This document shows, piece after piece, positions 60,793-64,000 of a stretch of DNA of 64,000 nt. Below the pieces are notes generated by a model. That model was not told where the DNA came from. It worked only from the letters and a program-made list of their open reading frames with translations, and searched no databases. Both the position numbers and the translations under genes were made by a program. Origin of the DNA: CBDCGJ01 sp965238305 (GTDB lineage Bacteria; Pseudomonadota; Alphaproteobacteria; GCA-2731375); assembly GCA_965238305.1 (NCBI GenBank), contig CBDEHK010000001.1, positions 1,612,001 through 1,676,000 of the forward strand. Reading direction: 5' to 3'. Positions within the stretch are counted from its first letter, which is position 1, and each line of letters opens with the position of its first letter.

Positions 60793-63162
60793 ATGACTAA
60801 TTTCTCTCTGACAAAAACTGTCATCGCCGGTTTGGCGCTGGCTGGCACAACCACTGCAACATTGGCCAAATCAAATTTCGATCGCACAATTCTACCGATC
60901 CTGGAGCCAGTTCGCCAGACCTACAGCGAACTGGATGTGCGTAACGCCAAGGCGCCGCCTCGGTTTGAAGTGAAAGCGCCAAAACAGGCCCCCAATGTCG
61001 TCATCGTCTTGATTGACGATCTTGGTTTTGGTGGGACCAGCACCTTTGGCGGCCCGATCAAAACACCGACCCTTGAACGGCTCGCCGGTGAAGGCCTACG
61101 CTACACCAACTTTCATACCGCGGCCCTTTGCTCGCCAACGAGGGCGGCGCTGAAGACCGGCCGAAATCACCACACCACCAACACCGGTGCAATCATGGAG
61201 TTCGCCACCGCCTTCCCGGGTAATTCTGGAAAAGTTCCAAACAGCGTTGCGCCATTGGCCGAAACGTTACGGCTAAATGGTTACAGCACCGCTGCATTTG
61301 GTAAGTGGCATGAAACCGCGGCTTGGGAAATCAGCGTTTCGGGCCCCTTCGACCGTTGGCCGACGCAGCAGGGATTTGACAAGTTCTACGGCTTTCTGGG
61401 CGGCGAGACAGATCAATGGTATCCTCTTGTTTACGATGGTGTCACCCGGGTCAGCCCGCCGAAATCGAAAAATTACCATTTCACCACCGACATGACCAAC
61501 CAGGCAATCAACTGGGTGAAAGCGCAACAATCACTGACCCCGGACAAGCCTTTTTTTGTCTATTACGCCACCGGTGCCGTCCATGCGCCGCACCATGTGC
61601 CAAAAGAATGGGCCGACAAATATAAAGGGCGATTCGACAAAGGCTGGGACCAAGTCCGCCAAGCAACCGTCGAACGACAAAAGAAAACTGGCATTATCCC
61701 CGCGAATACCAAACTGGCGCCGAAGCCGGAAGATATCAAAGATTGGCAGGCGCTGCCGGCTGACCATCGCAAACTGTTCACTCGTCAAGCCGAGGTCTTT
61801 GCAGGTTTCGTCGGGCATACCGACCACGAAGTTGGTCGTTTTGTTGGCGCCTTGGAGGATATTGGCGAGCTGGATAATACCTTGTTCATCTATATCGCCG
61901 GCGATAACGGCACCAGCGCCGAAGGCGGCTTTGTCGGCTTGTTCAACGAGATGACTTATTTCAACCAAGTGACTGAAAAAGTCGAAGATCTCTTGCCGCT
62001 GATGGACAAATGGGGTGGGCCTGAAACTTTCCCACACATGGCCGCTGGTTGGGCGGTCGCATTTGACGCCCCTTTCACCTGGGCCAAGCAAGTGGCTTCG
62101 GATTTTGGCGGCACCCGCAACGGCATGGTTATTCGTTGGCCGAATGGCATCAAGGACAAAGGTACAATTCGCACCCAATTCTCCCATGTCATCGACATCG
62201 CGCCGACTATATTGCAAGCGGCAGGGCTACCTGAACCGAAGATTGTCAATGGCACACCGCAGATACCGATCGAAGGTGTTGGCCTGAATTACAGCTTTGA
62301 CGATGCCGAAGCCAAGGAACGACACCGTACGCAATATTTTGAGATCTTTGGCAATCGGGCGATTTATCAAGATGGCTGGTTTGCCCGTACGATTCATCGC
62401 GCGCCCTGGAACACTAGCAAGAACAGGGCCTTGGAAACGGATGTCTGGGATCTTTATAATGTTCGCGAAGATTTCAGCTTGGCTGAAAATCTGGCAGCAA
62501 AACACCCAGAAAAATTACGCGTTATGCAAGCTTTGTTCATGAGCGAAGCGGAGAAATACCATGTGTTGCCGATCGATGATCGAACTGTCGAACGATTGAA
62601 CCCGGATATTGCCGGCCGGCCGGACCTGATGGGAAATCGGACCTCGCTGACGCTTTATACCGGCATGGATGGCATGCTGGAAAATACTTTCATCAACGTG
62701 AAGAACCGCTCGAAAACCATCACTGCGGAACTGGAAATCCCCAAGGATGGTGCAAATGGTGTGATCCTGTCCCAAGGTGGGCGCTTTGGCGGCTGGTCGC
62801 TTTATATGAAAAACGGCAAACCAAGTTACACCTACAATTTTCTCGGATTGGCTCAGTATACGGTCGCCTCCGAACGCGAACTTCCGGCTGGATTGGCCAC
62901 CGTGGTTCTGGACTTCAAATATGACGGTGGCGGGTTTGGCAAGGGCGGGCTGGCGACCCTTTCCGTCGATGGCAAAGCCGTCGCCGAAGGCCGCGTCGAG
63001 AAAACCCAACCTCTGGTATTCTCAGCCGACGAAACGGCCGATGTCGGCCTCGACAATCAAACCCCGGTCGTCGACGGCATTGGTATCGGCCGGGAGGAGA
63101 CCAAGTTTACCGGGATCATCCATAAAATAATCGTAGAAGTGAAGGACGAGAAAAAATCCTAA
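60793..63162 (+). CDS. Arylsulfatase (formylglycine-dependent), exported
   Basis: The start at ATG 60793 is preferred because it begins a signal peptide (NFSLTKTVIAGLALAGTTT ...); ATG 60766 would add nine residues. The ~789-residue protein has the metal motif VLIDDLGFGG, the formylglycine site CSPTRAALKTGR (Cys ~113), GKWHET, and IAGDNGTSAEGG. A C-terminal ~170-residue beta domain follows (LSQGGRFGGWSLYMKNGKPS). It releases sulfate from organic sulfate esters in the periplasm, and needs a formylglycine-generating enzyme that is not in the window. Confidence 0.9.
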   Translation: MTNFSLTKTVIAGLALAGTTTATLAKSNFDRTILPILEPVRQTYSELDVRNAKAPPRFEVKAPKQAPNVVIVLIDDLGFGGTSTFGGPIKTPTLERLAGEGLRYTNFHTAALCSPTRAALKTGRNHHTTNTGAIMEFATAFPGNSGKVPNSVAPLAETLRLNGYSTAAFGKWHETAAWEISVSGPFDRWPTQQGFDKFYGFLGGETDQWYPLVYDGVTRVSPPKSKNYHFTTDMTNQAINWVKAQQSLTPDKPFFVYYATGAVHAPHHVPKEWADKYKGRFDKGWDQVRQATVERQKKTGIIPANTKLAPKPEDIKDWQALPADHRKLFTRQAEVFAGFVGHTDHEVGRFVGALEDIGELDNTLFIYIAGDNGTSAEGGFVGLFNEMTYFNQVTEKVEDLLPLMDKWGGPETFPHMAAGWAVAFDAPFTWAKQVASDFGGTRNGMVIRWPNGIKDKGTIRTQFSHVIDIAPTILQAAGLPEPKIVNGTPQIPIEGVGLNYSFDDAEAKERHRTQYFEIFGNRAIYQDGWFARTIHRAPWNTSKNRALETDVWDLYNVREDFSLAENLAAKHPEKLRVMQALFMSEAEKYHVLPIDDRTVERLNPDIAGRPDLMGNRTSLTLYTGMDGMLENTFINVKNRSKTITAELEIPKDGANGVILSQGGRFGGWSLYMKNGKPSYTYNFLGLAQYTVASERELPAGLATVVLDFKYDGGGFGKGGLATLSVDGKAVAEGRVEKTQPLVFSADETADVGLDNQTPVVDGIGIGREETKFTGIIHKIIVEVKDEKKS

Positions 63163-63195
63163 TATCTGTGGTTCCCCATCGAACGTCCGTAAGGG

Positions 63196-64000
63196 CTAGT
63201 TTTCAACGTCGGCGATATGGTTGATCCGTTCCATGGCATCGACAAATTCGTCGAGCATTTCGAAGATCACCTGACGGCAACTGGTTTCATGCGCCATCTC
63301 GCCGACGATTTGACCGACCGGATAGGTGAGGAATTCCCGCACTCGGGCGCGTTCGACCCGCAGGCGGCTTTCCGCCATTACTGCGGTTTGTAGCGGCATC
63401 GGCAGGAACGGCGGGGCATCCGGTTCTTCCCAGGCATCGGTCAGTTTGCTGCGGAGCATGCGCACCGGTTTGCCGGTGCGGGAGCGGGTTTGGATGGCGT
63501 CGTCGGCGGTGGCTTCGAACAGGCGCGCTTTGGTTTCCGGTATGACTTCGCTTTCGCTGGTGCCAAGCCAGATCGAACCGCACCAGATACCTTCGGCGCC
63601 AAGTGCCAGGGCTGCCGCCATCTGTCGACCGCCGCCGATACCACCGGCGGCCAGGATCGGGATCGGCGCCATCGTGTCGACCACCTGCGGCCACAATATC
63701 ATCGAGGCGATTTTGCCGGAATGACCGCCGGCTTCATGTCCCTGTGCGACGATCAGATCGACCCCGGCGGCGCGTTGGCGCTCACCATGTTCAAGTTTGC
63801 CAATCAAGGCGCCGACTTTGATGCCGCGCTCATGCAGCATTTCCACCATCTCCTTTGGCGGTGCACCCAAGGCGTTAACCACCAGCTTGATCGGATGCTT
63901 CAGGCCGACGTCCAGCAACTCATCGGCTTGCTGCGGGGTCAGGCTGAGCGTCGCCAGATGCGTATTGATCATCTCTTCCGCCTCCCGCTTCGGCAAAGGC
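63196..64000 (-). CDS. Nitronate monooxygenase-family protein, 5' end outside the window
   Basis: The open frame continues past base 64000. The visible part has the NMO/2-nitropropane dioxygenase TIM-barrel pattern: KHPIKLVVNALGAPP, GVDLIVAQGHEAGGHSG, PILAAGGIGGGRQMAAALALGAEGIWCG in parts, and a C-terminal KLTDAWE. The AAGGI and LGAEG blocks bind the FMN phosphate. NMO enzymes oxidise nitronates with FMN; distant relatives are enoyl reductases. It converges on the arylsulfatase gene. Confidence 0.85.
   Translation of the reverse strand, partial: PLPKREAEEMINTHLATLSLTPQQADELLDVGLKHPIKLVVNALGAPPKEMVEMLHERGIKVGALIGKLEHGERQRAAGVDLIVAQGHEAGGHSGKIASMILWPQVVDTMAPIPILAAGGIGGGRQMAAALALGAEGIWCGSIWLGTSESEVIPETKARLFEATADDAIQTRSRTGKPVRMLRSKLTDAWEEPDAPPFLPMPLQTAVMAESRLRVERARVREFLTYPVGQIVGEMAHETSCRQVIFEMLDEFVDAMERINHIADVEN

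Noticed and set aside
61531..62217. Minus-strand open frame opposite the arylsulfatase
   Set aside because: It lies within the sulfatase coding region and lacks a ribosome site and motifs.
1..64000. tRNA, rRNA, transposase, integrase or prophage genes
   Set aside because: No such sequence was recognised on either strand.

Overview
The window looks like a chromosome segment from an alphaproteobacterium with a large acyl-CoA-based catabolism. The evidence is moderate GC, Shine-Dalgarno-led genes, many ATGA/TGATG stop-start overlaps, and a gene content typical of Rhodospirillales-like or marine alphaproteobacteria: acyl-CoA dehydrogenases, crotonases, SDRs, MaoC, OYE, APH-family kinases, DMT and MATE transporters, AraC regulators. 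No rRNA, tRNA, CRISPR array, transposase or integrase was recognised. The assignments below come from reading motifs, not from a database search.

Layout. 1-5.4 kb: hydrolase tail, a very long perfect hairpin, a ChaC-type glutathione cyclotransferase, a secreted protein, two citrate-synthase-family genes joined head to head with both 5' parts missing, and a CHASE-GGDEF protein. 5.4-11.4 kb: SDR and acyl-CoA dehydrogenase, a DMT transporter, then a M20 amidohydrolase / SMP-30 / PPOX-like run. 11.7-16.2 kb: hybrid sensor kinase, a decayed 2TM gene, and two secreted proteins, one with a FIMAH domain. 16.5-21.2 kb: an unusual stretch in which the 3' end of an APH-family kinase gene occurs three times in the same orientation, separated by a GFA gene and by a small cupin / aldolase / glycosyltransferase-like islet. 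21.9-24.4 kb: a two-gene unit with a CARDB-like protein and a Cys-rich, Gly/Ser-linked membrane protein.

24.5-37.6 kb is the catabolic core. Two divergent operons (synthetase-crotonase-ACAD on the left; crotonase, two CMD-family proteins, SDR and OYE on the right) share a 146-bp control region. After an AbrB/Doc toxin-antitoxin pair comes a BadI-ACAD-BadK-like operon with a dyad operator between its -35 and -10. Together these suggest oxidation and hydrolytic opening of an alicyclic acyl-CoA ring, as in cyclohexanecarboxylate degradation; the exact substrate is not known.

37.9-48.4 kb: small and membrane proteins, a transglutaminase-like operon preceded by four abutting 16-bp repeats and a free-standing copy of its own N-terminal domain, a frameshifted secreted gene, PhyH dioxygenase, tandem methyltransferases, an acyl-CoA synthetase, an aminotransferase and a PhoD-like lipoprotein. 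48.4-48.9 kb holds a possibly structured RNA ending in a strong intrinsic terminator. 48.9-64 kb: GlxA-type and AraC-type regulators, flavin oxidase, amidohydrolase, RTX metalloprotease, MATE pump, SDR, a chemotaxis receptor with a frameshift after its first membrane helix, alpha-carbonic anhydrase, arylsulfatase, and a nitronate-monooxygenase-like gene cut by the window edge.

Three genes show single-base frameshifts (about 14.42, 41.78 and 58.08 kb). These could be real decay or sequence errors, and the raw reads should be checked before building on them.
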